Below, in pieces: positions 36,903 to 44,688 of a stretch of DNA of 64,000 nucleotides. Within the stretch, counting starts at the first letter, position 1. Each line of letters starts with the position of its first letter. The DNA comes from an uncultured Nioella sp. (GTDB lineage Bacteria; Pseudomonadota; Alphaproteobacteria; Rhodobacterales; Rhodobacteraceae): positions 1,426,001 through 1,490,000 of the forward strand of contig CANMJH010000001.1 of the NCBI GenBank assembly GCA_947498125.1. Direction: 5' to 3'. A program made the position numbers and the translations under genes. The notes under the pieces are model-generated. The model saw only the letters and a program-made list of their open reading frames with translations, was not told where the DNA came from and did no database searches.

Positions 36903-36914
36903 AAAATCGATTTT
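36903..36914. promoter_or_regulatory. Palindrome AAAATCGATTTT, shared element site A
   Basis: A perfect 12-bp palindrome, 56-67 nt before the FAA hydrolase start (36847) and 56 nt before divergent matA (36970). A related sequence occurs before the TAXI-type TRAP gene (44660) and the second dctP (50482) at nearly the same distance. Candidate operator of a shared regulator. Confidence 0.5.
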
Positions 36915-36969
36915 TTATAACAGAAGCGACGATAAGCGAAATTCTAGAGAATCAAGCGAAAGGCATCCG

Positions 36970-38277
36970 ATGGCAACGCGGAATAAAGCACTGGGCGGGC
37001 TCTTTGGAAACTTGCTCAACCGAGCTCCAGTCAAACTTGGCTGGCTATCGGCCCAAGAAGTTGATGCAAGCCTTCCCGAACTTTCTGCCTCTCTTCTGGG
37101 GGCCAAAGGCGAAGTGTCGGGAATCGCATTGGCCACACGGATTCTTGACAAGTATGAGTTCGCCAGCCCTGAAGATCGACTTAATTATTTCAGGTTTCTG
37201 CGCGATGACCTTGAAATAGACCTCAGCGCGTTGCGTGATGTCGTGGAAGAGGCTGGCGACAGCCCTGATCTGGCCCAACTTCAATCCATCCAAAAGTTGT
37301 CCGAGCCACCCCGGCAGGAACTTTTGCGCCGTCTGAATGCCTCGCCCGGTGGCACCGAGCGGCTTGTTCAAATGCGGACCGATCTGTTGAAGGCCATTCA
37401 AGAAGAGCCGGATCTTAAAGCCATCGATGTCGACTTCCGCCATCTTCTAAAAAGCTGGTTCAATCGCGGCTTTCTGGTCATGACGCCTATTGATTGGAAT
37501 AGCCCCGCAGAGCTTTTGGAAAAAATCATCGCCTACGAGGCGGTTCATGCGATTGATAGCTGGGAAGATCTGCGCCGCAGACTGGCCCCGGAAGATCGCA
37601 GGTGTTTTGCGTTTTTTCACCCCGCCATGCCAAGTGAGCCTTTGATTTTCGTGGAAGTTGCCCTGACCAAAGGCATCGCCACCTCGATCCAGGATATTCT
37701 GAGCGAAGACCGCACAATCCTTGAGACCGAGCAGACCGACACGGCGATGTTCTATTCGATCTCGAACTGCCAATCCGGTCTTGCCGGGATCTCATTTGGG
37801 GCGTTTTTGATCAAGCAAGTCGCCGCAGATTTGGCCCAAGAGCTGGGCAACCTAAAGACATATTGCACGCTTTCGCCTGTGCCCGGTTTCATCAAATGGC
37901 TCGACAATGTTGCACCGGAATTGGCGGCGCGCGGACGCGAGGACGTTCAGGAAGACGACCGAAGCGCATTTATGGCCTATGCCGTTGAGTATCTGACCAA
38001 TGCAAAGACCAGCCGAAACCGCCCCGTTGACCCGGTCGCCAAGTTCCACATCGGAAATGGCGCCGCGCTGCATGGGATCAACTGGCAGGCAGATACAAGC
38101 GATGCAGCCAAGGGGCGCAGCGCTGGAATCATGGTAAATTACCTCTATGATCTCGCAAAAGTGGAGGCCCGGCACGAAGCCTTTGCCGCAACGGGCAAGA
38201 TCGACGCCTCGTCGGCCGTCCTGAACCACCTTCGCGACCTTCCCACATCATCACCCACACTGGCCGAGACCTCATGA
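36970..38277 (+). CDS. matA: Malonyl-CoA decarboxylase
   Basis: A 435-residue enzyme of the MCD family that turns malonyl-CoA into acetyl-CoA and CO2. The N-terminal helical domain includes ILDKYEFASPEDRLNYFRFL, and the acetyltransferase-like domain includes FFHPAMPSEPLIFVEVAL, YSISNCQSGLAGISFGAFLI (catalytic Ser region), LSPVPGFIKWLDNV and the His region FHIGNGAALHGINWQADTSD. It overlaps matB by four bases; the pair converts free malonate to acetyl-CoA. No cofactor domain is missing. Confidence 0.95.
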   Translation: MATRNKALGGLFGNLLNRAPVKLGWLSAQEVDASLPELSASLLGAKGEVSGIALATRILDKYEFASPEDRLNYFRFLRDDLEIDLSALRDVVEEAGDSPDLAQLQSIQKLSEPPRQELLRRLNASPGGTERLVQMRTDLLKAIQEEPDLKAIDVDFRHLLKSWFNRGFLVMTPIDWNSPAELLEKIIAYEAVHAIDSWEDLRRRLAPEDRRCFAFFHPAMPSEPLIFVEVALTKGIATSIQDILSEDRTILETEQTDTAMFYSISNCQSGLAGISFGAFLIKQVAADLAQELGNLKTYCTLSPVPGFIKWLDNVAPELAARGREDVQEDDRSAFMAYAVEYLTNAKTSRNRPVDPVAKFHIGNGAALHGINWQADTSDAAKGRSAGIMVNYLYDLAKVEARHEAFAATGKIDASSAVLNHLRDLPTSSPTLAETS

Positions 38278-39779
38278 CCAATAAAAACACCACCCCAAAC
38301 GCCATGTTCGACGCCCTATTGGCGGGAAAATCCACAAGTACGGCCGTGTTCATGAAGCTGCCTGACGGCACCGAGATCACCTATGCTGACACCGTTGCGC
38401 GCGCAGGGCAGATGGCGTCTGTTCTGGCAGATGAAGGCGTAACACCCGGCGATCGCATATTGGTTCAGGCTCAAAAATCGCCGGATATGCTGATGCTCTA
38501 TCTGGCATCGATTATCGCAGGGTCGGTTTTTGTGCCGCTCAACACCGGGTACACGGCGGCCGAGCTGGCCTATTTCATGGAAGACGCCGATCCGGCGCTG
38601 ATGATTTGCGATGCTGGAAATGTCGCCGCATTGGAAGAGATCGCAGCGCCTTTGGGCGTTAAGGTTGCCGCGCTGAATGGAACAGATGGCAGCTTGGCAA
38701 ATGCCAGCACCAGTGCCGCCCAAGCGGCCCCTGCCCCGCGCGGCATCGATGATCTGGCGGCAATTCTCTATACTTCCGGCACGACCGGCCGCTCAAAAGG
38801 CGCGATGCTGACCCATGGCAACCTTCTGTCCAACGCAGAATCCTTGGCCGAGGATTGGCGCTTTACCAGCGACGACGTGTTGCTGCATGCCCTGCCCATC
38901 TTTCACACGCACGGGCTTTTTGTGGCAACCAACGTCACCTTGGCGGCAGGCAGCAAGATGATCTTCATGCCTAAGTTGGATCTGGACGAGTTGATCCGCT
39001 TCATGCCTGAGGCCACCTGCCTGATGGGCGTTCCAACATTCTACACGCGTATTCTTTCAGATGAGCGCATCACCAAAGAGATGGTCGCCCATATGCGCGT
39101 CTTTATTTCTGGGTCTGCGCCGCTTTTGGAAGAAACGCATAAAGGTTTCACCGCCCGATTTGGTCACAACATCGTCGAACGCTACGGTATGACCGAAACT
39201 AATATGATCGCCTCAAATCCCTATGACGGCGCGCGCAAACCCGGAACAGTTGGCTTTGCCCTGCCGGGTGTTGAATTGCGCCTTAGCGGCGATGAGGCTG
39301 TGGGCGGGATCGAACTCAAAGGGCCGAATGTAACTCCCGGCTATTGGCGCAACCAAGAAAAGACGGATGAAAGCTTTACCGAAGATGGGTTCTTCATCAC
39401 CGGCGATCTCGGCTCTTTTGATGATGACGGGTATCTGTGCATCGTTGGCCGTCAAAAAGATCTGGTGATCTCGGGCGGCTATAATGTCTATCCCAAAGAG
39501 GTCGAGCTTGAGATCGACATGATCCCCGGTGTTGTTGAAAGCGCCGTCTTTGGCGTGGCCCATCCGGACCTTGGCGAAGGCGTCACAGCGGCAATTGTGG
39601 TGGAGCCAGGCAACGCCCCCGATACAAGCGATGTCAAAGCCGCGCTGGCGGATAAGTTGGCGAAATTCAAGCAGCCCAAAGCCGTCATTACGGTCGACGA
39701 ACTGCCGCGCAACACGATGGGCAAGGTTCAGAAAAACCTGCTGCGCGATGAATATGCCGAGATCTACACCAAGGGCTGA
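38274..39779 (+). CDS. matB: Malonate-CoA ligase
   Basis: A 501-residue acyl-CoA synthetase of the ANL family that activates malonate with ATP and CoA. AMP-binding motif AILYTSGTTGRSKGAMLTHG, the HTHGLFVATN region, ERYGMTETNMIASNPYDGAR (malonate-type A5), GDLGSFDDDGYLCIVGRQKD and the catalytic Lys in PRNTMGKVQKNLL are all present. The Arg in KPGTVGFALPGVELRL-type sequence and gene pairing with matA support malonate specificity. In rhizobia a TRAP transporter (MatPQM) accompanies MatAB; the divergent TRAP system at 32228-35211 could play that part, but it is not in the same transcript. Confidence 0.93.
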   Translation: MTNKNTTPNAMFDALLAGKSTSTAVFMKLPDGTEITYADTVARAGQMASVLADEGVTPGDRILVQAQKSPDMLMLYLASIIAGSVFVPLNTGYTAAELAYFMEDADPALMICDAGNVAALEEIAAPLGVKVAALNGTDGSLANASTSAAQAAPAPRGIDDLAAILYTSGTTGRSKGAMLTHGNLLSNAESLAEDWRFTSDDVLLHALPIFHTHGLFVATNVTLAAGSKMIFMPKLDLDELIRFMPEATCLMGVPTFYTRILSDERITKEMVAHMRVFISGSAPLLEETHKGFTARFGHNIVERYGMTETNMIASNPYDGARKPGTVGFALPGVELRLSGDEAVGGIELKGPNVTPGYWRNQEKTDESFTEDGFFITGDLGSFDDDGYLCIVGRQKDLVISGGYNVYPKEVELEIDMIPGVVESAVFGVAHPDLGEGVTAAIVVEPGNAPDTSDVKAALADKLAKFKQPKAVITVDELPRNTMGKVQKNLLRDEYAEIYTKG

Positions 39780-39817
39780 TCTTAGCCCATTGGCGCAAAG
39801 GGAGGAGACCCAAAGCG

Positions 39818-40201
39818 ATGAGTTGGAAAGATTATCAAGAGGTCGCGCGCGGGCGTGGCAATATGGCGGCCGAATTTTTTGTGGTCGAAAGCATGCCGGT
39901 CGAAGGCCAAGATCCAAAGGCGCATCTGGCTGAACATCTGGCCTATCAGGGCGAACGGGAAAAGGACGGATCGCTCTTTCTTGCTGGGCCTTTGTCAGAC
40001 GAAGCAGGTGAGAATATGACCGGTGGCGGCATGATCATCTACCGCGCCGAAAACATCGCCGCTGCGCGTGCGCTGGCAGATGGCGACCCAATGCATCAAG
40101 CCGGTGCGCGGAGCTATACGATCCGCGCTTGGTTGGTCAATGAAGGGTCGGTTCAGGTCACAATCGGCCTGTCACAGAGCACCGCAACCAAACTGACATA
40201 G
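39818..40201 (+). CDS. YciI-like protein
   Basis: A 127-residue protein with a YciI dimeric alpha/beta-barrel core: AEFFVVESMPVEGQDPKAHL, HLAYQGEREKDGSLFLAGPL and MIIYRAENIAAARALADGDP, then a C-terminal ITIR-like strand ending in IRAWLVNEGS. YciI proteins bind small acids or act as isomerases/lactonases. GGGAGGAGA is somewhat far (about 12 nt) from the ATG, but no better start exists. It follows matB by 38 nt and probably shares its transcript, ending at the terminator at 40229. Confidence 0.8.
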   Translation: MSWKDYQEVARGRGNMAAEFFVVESMPVEGQDPKAHLAEHLAYQGEREKDGSLFLAGPLSDEAGENMTGGGMIIYRAENIAAARALADGDPMHQAGARSYTIRAWLVNEGSVQVTIGLSQSTATKLT

Positions 40202-40228
40202 CAATCCCATTCCACTCACGGGAGGGAG

Positions 40229-40266
40229 AGCCCCGCGACACGTATTTGTGTCCGGGGCTTTCTTTT
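40229..40266 (+). terminator. Intrinsic terminator after matAB-yciI
   Basis: AGCCCCG (40229-40235) pairs with CGGGGCT (40253-40259); inside, GACAC pairs with GTGTC around GTATTT. The T-rich TTTCTTTT tract follows. It ends the plus-strand matAB unit just before the convergent GntR gene. Confidence 0.88.
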
Positions 40267-40281
40267 GGCGGTCAGCGCGCC

Positions 40282-40941
40282 TTACATTTCCCGAAGTTTT
40301 TTCGACAGGAACTCGCCAGTATGGCGGTAGTGATTGGTCAATGCCGTCACCGCACGTTCTTCGTCACGCTCCAGCGTCGCTTGGGCAATCTCTTTATGTT
40401 CCTGCTCGACCTTGCGCATCGGATAGGCCGCCAGTTTGGCGATATTCCGATAGCGGACATTCATGTCATAAAGCTGCGAGCAAAAATGCAGCAAATATTT
40501 CGACTTACAGGCCGAAAGCAAAACCATATGAAATTCGCGGTGGACGGTTTCCCAATCGCGGGTGCCGTTATCTTCACCGGCATCGCGGGGCGTAATGGAT
40601 AAGCGGTATTCGCTCAGAACAATCTGCTCTTGCCAATCAGCACCGCCATTGCGGATCGCGTCCCGCAAGGCCATCTCTTCGATCCAACAGCGCGTGTTCA
40701 ACAGCTCGGAAAAATCGTCAGCGCTAACACCGGCGGCGCGAAAACCCCGTTGATCCGCGCGTTCAATCATATGCTCGGCGGATAAAAGGCTAAGCGCCTC
40801 GCGGATCGGGCTGGCGCCAATCTTTAGCTCATTCTTTAGTCGGTCGATCTGGATCTTTTCATCAGGATTAATCTGCCCCGACACAACCATGTCGCGAATG
40901 CGCCAATAAGCGCGGGTGGTAAGTGAACCGCCTTCAGGCAT
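40282..40941 (-). CDS. GntR/FCD-family regulator
   Basis: A 219-residue regulator: winged helix (YWRIRDMVVSGQINPDEKIQ, LKIGASPIREALSLLSAEHM) and FCD helices (ADDFSELLNTRCWIEEMALR, WETVHREFHMVLLSACKSKY, NVRYRNIAKLAAYPMRKVEQ). It follows AGGAGGATCAG. It lies downstream of the TAXI TRAP-cupin operon on the same strand and near the other TRAP clusters, making it a candidate for reading the shared ATCGATTTT element; that link is inference. Confidence 0.88.
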   Translation of the reverse strand: MPEGGSLTTRAYWRIRDMVVSGQINPDEKIQIDRLKNELKIGASPIREALSLLSAEHMIERADQRGFRAAGVSADDFSELLNTRCWIEEMALRDAIRNGGADWQEQIVLSEYRLSITPRDAGEDNGTRDWETVHREFHMVLLSACKSKYLLHFCSQLYDMNVRYRNIAKLAAYPMRKVEQEHKEIAQATLERDEERAVTALTNHYRHTGEFLSKKLREM

Positions 40942-40962
40942 CTGATCCTCCTGATTGGTTAG

Positions 40963-41075
40963 CAGGGCTATGCCCTGATCCTGTCTTCTGTCGTTTATTC
41001 GGGCCGAACTCGACCCGAATTCTCCTTGTTCTATAGTAGTGCCTGCGCGTCGAAAATGCGCGCAGGGTTTTTTTT
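40963..41075 (+). ncRNA. Candidate structured small RNA ending in a terminator
   Basis: In the gap between the GntR and cupin genes the plus strand holds three perfect stem-loops in a row: CAGGGC-TAT-GCCCTG (40963-40977), ATTCGGG/CCCGAAT (40997-41003 with 41014-41020), and CCTGCGCG/CGCGCAGG (41042-41049 with 41059-41066) followed by eight T. The last is a textbook terminator pointing in the plus direction, although both flanking genes are on the minus strand and no plus-strand gene precedes it closely. A small RNA is one reading; alternatively the dyads are operators or leader structures of the GntR message. No promoter was identified. Confidence 0.4.
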
Positions 41076-41090
41076 CGCGGCGTGACGTAT

Positions 41091-41687
41091 TTAACGCTTG
41101 GGAATACCCAAGCGATCATCGCCTGCCGCATCGCGCGTCGTTACACCATCGACCAGCACGAACATGATCGTACAAGGCTCGGTCCCGCGATTGGCCCACG
41201 CATGATTGGTGCCGCGCTGCACAACGATATCGCCGGCCTTTAGCAACACGTCTTCCTTTTCTTCATCCATCACCATCCAGATTTCGCCGCACAAGACCAC
41301 AGCATAATCGACGCTGTTTGTGCGGTGCATCCAAGGGTGCCGCCCGCCCTGCACGATATTAGCCCCGGCGCCCATTTCCGCAAAGGCCGCCGCGCCATCT
41401 TCGCTGGACAATTTGGCCATCACTTCAGGATCTTCGGGCATGAATTCAACGCACCGAAACACAGATCCATTGGCTGGCGGATGCAGGATAAAATCGCCTT
41501 TGCAGGTCTCGGTCGGCCCATCATATTCCGCTGGCGTGCCATCAGACAGCCAGAAATTGGTCAGGCGCACACCGGGCCTGTTGGGCCGCTCTAGGTATTG
41601 CGAGGCGATCTGGTCACTTTCGATAATAGCGACGCCGTTCTCATCATGGCCCGTTACAACACGCCGAAACTCTCGGTGCTTGGTCAT
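41091..41687 (-). CDS. Cupin-domain protein
   Basis: A 198-residue protein with a C-terminal cupin barrel. The metal motif is HPWMHRTNSVDYAVVLCGE (two His and a Glu) and the second strand motif is GDIVVQRGTNHAWANRG, with a final His. It resembles cupins beside carboxylate transporters that act as isomerases or dioxygenases. It starts 12 nt after the fused TRAP permease stop, with AAGGA at a good distance from ATG 41687, so it belongs to the TAXI transport operon. Confidence 0.85.
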   Translation of the reverse strand: MTKHREFRRVVTGHDENGVAIIESDQIASQYLERPNRPGVRLTNFWLSDGTPAEYDGPTETCKGDFILHPPANGSVFRCVEFMPEDPEVMAKLSSEDGAAAFAEMGAGANIVQGGRHPWMHRTNSVDYAVVLCGEIWMVMDEEKEDVLLKAGDIVVQRGTNHAWANRGTEPCTIMFVLVDGVTTRDAAGDDRLGIPKR

Positions 41688-41699
41688 CTTCAATCCTTA

Positions 41700-43589
41700 T
41701 CAGTCAGCAGGGGAAGGCACGTTTTGGCGCCCATTCATAAAATAAAGTCCAGCAAAGAGCGCTAGGCCAATCGCGCCAGTGCTCCACCCTTGGAACAGCA
41801 GGCAAAGGCCCGCAGCAATCGCAACGGCCCTTAGCGGCGGCGATAGCGGCCCGGTCAGACAGCCCACCACCCCAACAGCGATGGCGAACGTGCCCAAGAT
41901 ACCTGTCGCGACGGCGGCCAGATTATCGACAAGACCCGCTTGCATCAAAAGACCGGGGCCAAAGCAGAAGGCAAAAGGCAGGACAAAGCTGGTTGTGGCA
42001 TAGGCCGCTGCCGTCCAGCCGACCTTGTTGATATCGGCCTTAGCGATCCCAGCCGCCACGTAAGAGGCCAGCGCCACAGGCGGCGTAATCGTCGAGATGC
42101 AGCCGTAGTAGAAGACAAAGAAATGCGCTGTCAGAACTGGCACTTCCATCCGCACAAGCGCCGGTGCGACGACCGTTGCAAGGATCAGATAGGCCGCCGT
42201 TGTTGGCAATCCCATGCCAAGGATGATCGAGGTGATCATCGTGAAAAGCAGCGCAAGGAAAAGCGAGCCGTTTGAAGCCGCATCGATCAACAGCGCAATC
42301 TTTGAGCCAAGCCCAGTGACACCCAAGATGCCCGCAATGATCCCAGCCGCCGCGCAGGCCGCTGAAATTGTCACGACGCCCCGCGCCCCTTCTGAGATAC
42401 CGCCAAACAGTTTTTCGAAAAAGTCGCGGTCCAATTTGCGGCGCCAGACAATGTCCAAACCCACAAGCGACACCATCGCCCAGAGCGAGGCTTTGAATGG
42501 TGAGTAACCAACCAGCATCAAGGTGATCAGCGTACCGAAAGCCGCTATAAACGGCATGCCGTCCCACAGGACACGCCACATTGGGCGGTCATCGGTCTTC
42601 ATCTCAACCGTGTTAGGCTGGATACCGGTTTTTACGGCCGTCAGGTGGACAACAACAAAGGCCGAGCCAAAGAACAAGAGCGCAGGCAGGATCGCCGTGG
42701 CCATGACGGTCGTGTAGGGAACGCCCACAATCTCAGCCATGATAAAGGCAGCTGCACCCATAACCGGCGGCATCAACTGACCGCCGGTCGAGGCGACAGC
42801 CTCAATCGCGCCCGCTTGGTGCGGGGCATAACCTTCGCGCTTCATCACCGGGATCGTCACCGTGCCCGTGACAGCGACATTGCCTGCTGCCGAGCCAGAA
42901 ACCATTCCGATCAGCGTCGAAAACAAAACGGCTGATTTGGCCGAAGCCGCGCGCAATCCGCGTGTCAGGCGCACGGAGATGTCAAAAAAGAAATCCCCAG
43001 CCCCAAAGCGCGACAGAAGCGCGCCGAAGATCGTGAAGACGATGATATAGGTCGCGGCAACGCCAATGGGGATGCCGTAGATCCCTTGCGTGTCGGTTGT
43101 CAGAACCAACACGATCCGGTTCAGGCTATAACCCCGTCCTTCCAGCACTCCGGGTAAATAGGGGCTGATGAAGGGATAGAGGAAAAAGATCAGAGTGATG
43201 CAGGCCAAAATGTTTCCGACGCCGCGCCGAGCAGCCTCGAACACCAAAAGCAGCAAGATTGCCCCGGCATAGAAATCTTCGGTTTGCGTGATCCCGCCAC
43301 TAAAAGCGATGGGTTTCCAACGCGACAAAATCCATGCGCTGGCAGCCACCGTGGTCATGATCAAGAGAACGGTGATGACCGCATTAAGCCGCGTCCCGGC
43401 CAGTTTTTGCGAGGCAGGTTTGATCGCAAATAGCAGGCAGAACGCCAACATCATATGCGTCACCCGCATCGGCATGGTCGAGATCGAAACGACCCCCGAA
43501 ACCACCATGAGGTGATACGCCCCAAGGCAGAAGCCCGCCACTATCAAAAGCGTTTCCCAACGCAACAAATCAGCCGGTCTAAAAGTCAT
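41700..43589 (-). CDS. TRAP transporter fused permease (DctQ-DctM), TAXI type
   Basis: A 629-residue membrane protein with roughly 16-18 spans. The N-terminal four-span part replaces DctQ; the rest is a DctM domain with VSGSAAGNVAVTGTVTIPVM, EAVASTGGQLMPPVMGAAAF, SIILGMGLPTTAAYLILATV and STITPPVALASYVAAGIAKA. This fused form partners TAXI-type binding proteins, one of which is encoded upstream. ATG 43589 follows AGGAC; a 14-codon extension overlaps the intergenic hairpin and is rejected. Substrate unknown. Confidence 0.93.
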   Translation of the reverse strand: MTFRPADLLRWETLLIVAGFCLGAYHLMVVSGVVSISTMPMRVTHMMLAFCLLFAIKPASQKLAGTRLNAVITVLLIMTTVAASAWILSRWKPIAFSGGITQTEDFYAGAILLLLVFEAARRGVGNILACITLIFFLYPFISPYLPGVLEGRGYSLNRIVLVLTTDTQGIYGIPIGVAATYIIVFTIFGALLSRFGAGDFFFDISVRLTRGLRAASAKSAVLFSTLIGMVSGSAAGNVAVTGTVTIPVMKREGYAPHQAGAIEAVASTGGQLMPPVMGAAAFIMAEIVGVPYTTVMATAILPALLFFGSAFVVVHLTAVKTGIQPNTVEMKTDDRPMWRVLWDGMPFIAAFGTLITLMLVGYSPFKASLWAMVSLVGLDIVWRRKLDRDFFEKLFGGISEGARGVVTISAACAAAGIIAGILGVTGLGSKIALLIDAASNGSLFLALLFTMITSIILGMGLPTTAAYLILATVVAPALVRMEVPVLTAHFFVFYYGCISTITPPVALASYVAAGIAKADINKVGWTAAAYATTSFVLPFAFCFGPGLLMQAGLVDNLAAVATGILGTFAIAVGVVGCLTGPLSPPLRAVAIAAGLCLLFQGWSTGAIGLALFAGLYFMNGRQNVPSPAD

Positions 43590-43618
43590 ATTTTGTCCTG
43601 CAAGGATCGCCGTCACTG

Positions 43619-43649
43619 AGACAGGCCCCACCCTTTCGGGGGCCTGTCT
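43619..43649 (-). other. Strong stem-loop between TAXI protein and permease genes
   Basis: AGACAGGCCCC (43619-43629) pairs perfectly with GGGGCCTGTCT (43639-43649). There is no T tract on the minus strand, so it probably limits decay of the upstream binding-protein mRNA rather than ending transcription. Confidence 0.7.
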
Positions 43650-43670
43650 GATGATCGGGTAAAACGTGGA

Positions 43671-44600
43671 TTACTGGTTGAAGTAGCGTGCTGCACCTTC
43701 ATGCAGCGGAATCGCCAGATCCAGCGACATAGCCGGATCAATCTGGCGCGCATTTGCGTTTTCGGCGCGGAACTCTTCGAGATTATCAAAGATTGCCGCC
43801 GTGATCGCCTCAACTACATCCGCATCAGCCGAGTTTGGCACAACAAGCATGTTGTTCACGCCAATCACGGTGCCCGCGTCTCCGGTGCCATAAACATCGG
43901 CTGGAATCTCAACCGAGATATAGGCCGAGTTCGCCTCAAGCGCCTGATCCAGCATCCCGTCAGAGAAGCTGATAAAGCGCAAGTCAGCGCCAGCGGCGGC
44001 CTGCATCACAGCGCCCGCCGGGAAACCGGACAGAGCAAACGCCGCATCAACGGTGCCGTCCGTCAGCTGGCTAAAGCCGTCCGCATAGCCAACAAAGCTG
44101 GGCGTGATGTCTTCCAAGGTCATGTCATGCATGGGCAGAAGGAAGTTCATAAAGCCAAGCGTACCGCCACCAGCAGGGCCAACCGCCACGCGGCGGCCGC
44201 GAATATCTTCGATCGTCTGAATATCGGAATCTGCCAACACGATCATGTGCAGAACCGACGGATGCAATGCGCCAACGGCACTTATGTCGATCGGACCTGC
44301 AGCGCTATAGGGCCCACGGCCATTAACCGCCAGAACGGCAAGGTTGTTATTGGTAATCGCGATTTCAACTTCGCCCGAGTTGATCAGGTTTGGGTTCTGC
44401 ACCGAACCGCCAGTGACAACCGGCACCATCGAGATGTCGTTGCCAGCATGCGCGTTAACCAAATTGGAAATGCTTTGCCCCATTGGATAGAACGCGCCGC
44501 CAAGGCTGGCCGTGCCGATCCGCAACTCTTCCGCCGATACAGCGCTGGCGCCAAGGCCGATCACCGCAGTTGCCGTCAGGGTCTTCAAAAATTTGAACAT
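43671..44600 (-). CDS. TAXI-family TRAP substrate-binding protein
   Basis: A 309-residue periplasmic protein with a Sec signal (MFKFLKTLTATAVIGLGASA, cleavage near VSAEE). TAXI family marks are IGTASLGGAFYPMGQSISNL, VVTGGSVQNPNLINSGEVEI, GRRVAVGPAGGGTLGFMNFL and LTDGTVDAAFALSGFPAGAV. TAXI proteins feed fused TRAP permeases and carry dicarboxylates or amino acids such as glutamate or 2-oxoglutarate. GGGAGGACACG precedes the ATG. Two palindromes lie upstream at 44660-44685. Confidence 0.93.
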   Translation of the reverse strand: MFKFLKTLTATAVIGLGASAVSAEELRIGTASLGGAFYPMGQSISNLVNAHAGNDISMVPVVTGGSVQNPNLINSGEVEIAITNNNLAVLAVNGRGPYSAAGPIDISAVGALHPSVLHMIVLADSDIQTIEDIRGRRVAVGPAGGGTLGFMNFLLPMHDMTLEDITPSFVGYADGFSQLTDGTVDAAFALSGFPAGAVMQAAAGADLRFISFSDGMLDQALEANSAYISVEIPADVYGTGDAGTVIGVNNMLVVPNSADADVVEAITAAIFDNLEEFRAENANARQIDPAMSLDLAIPLHEGAARYFNQ

Positions 44601-44659
44601 CGTGTCCTCCCTCTCAGTTCGAGAGAAAGATTAGCGACAGAATCACTTCATTGCAAAAT

Positions 44660-44685
44660 AAATCGATTTTATATTTCGAAATATA
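44660..44685. promoter_or_regulatory. Tandem palindromes, shared element site B
   Basis: AAATCGATTT (44660-44669) is followed directly by TATATTTCGAAATATA (44670-44685), a perfect 16-bp palindrome. They lie 60-85 nt before the TAXI gene start. The first matches the element seen at 36903 and, partly, 50482; the second is unique to this promoter. Confidence 0.55.
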
Positions 44686-44688
44686 TAT

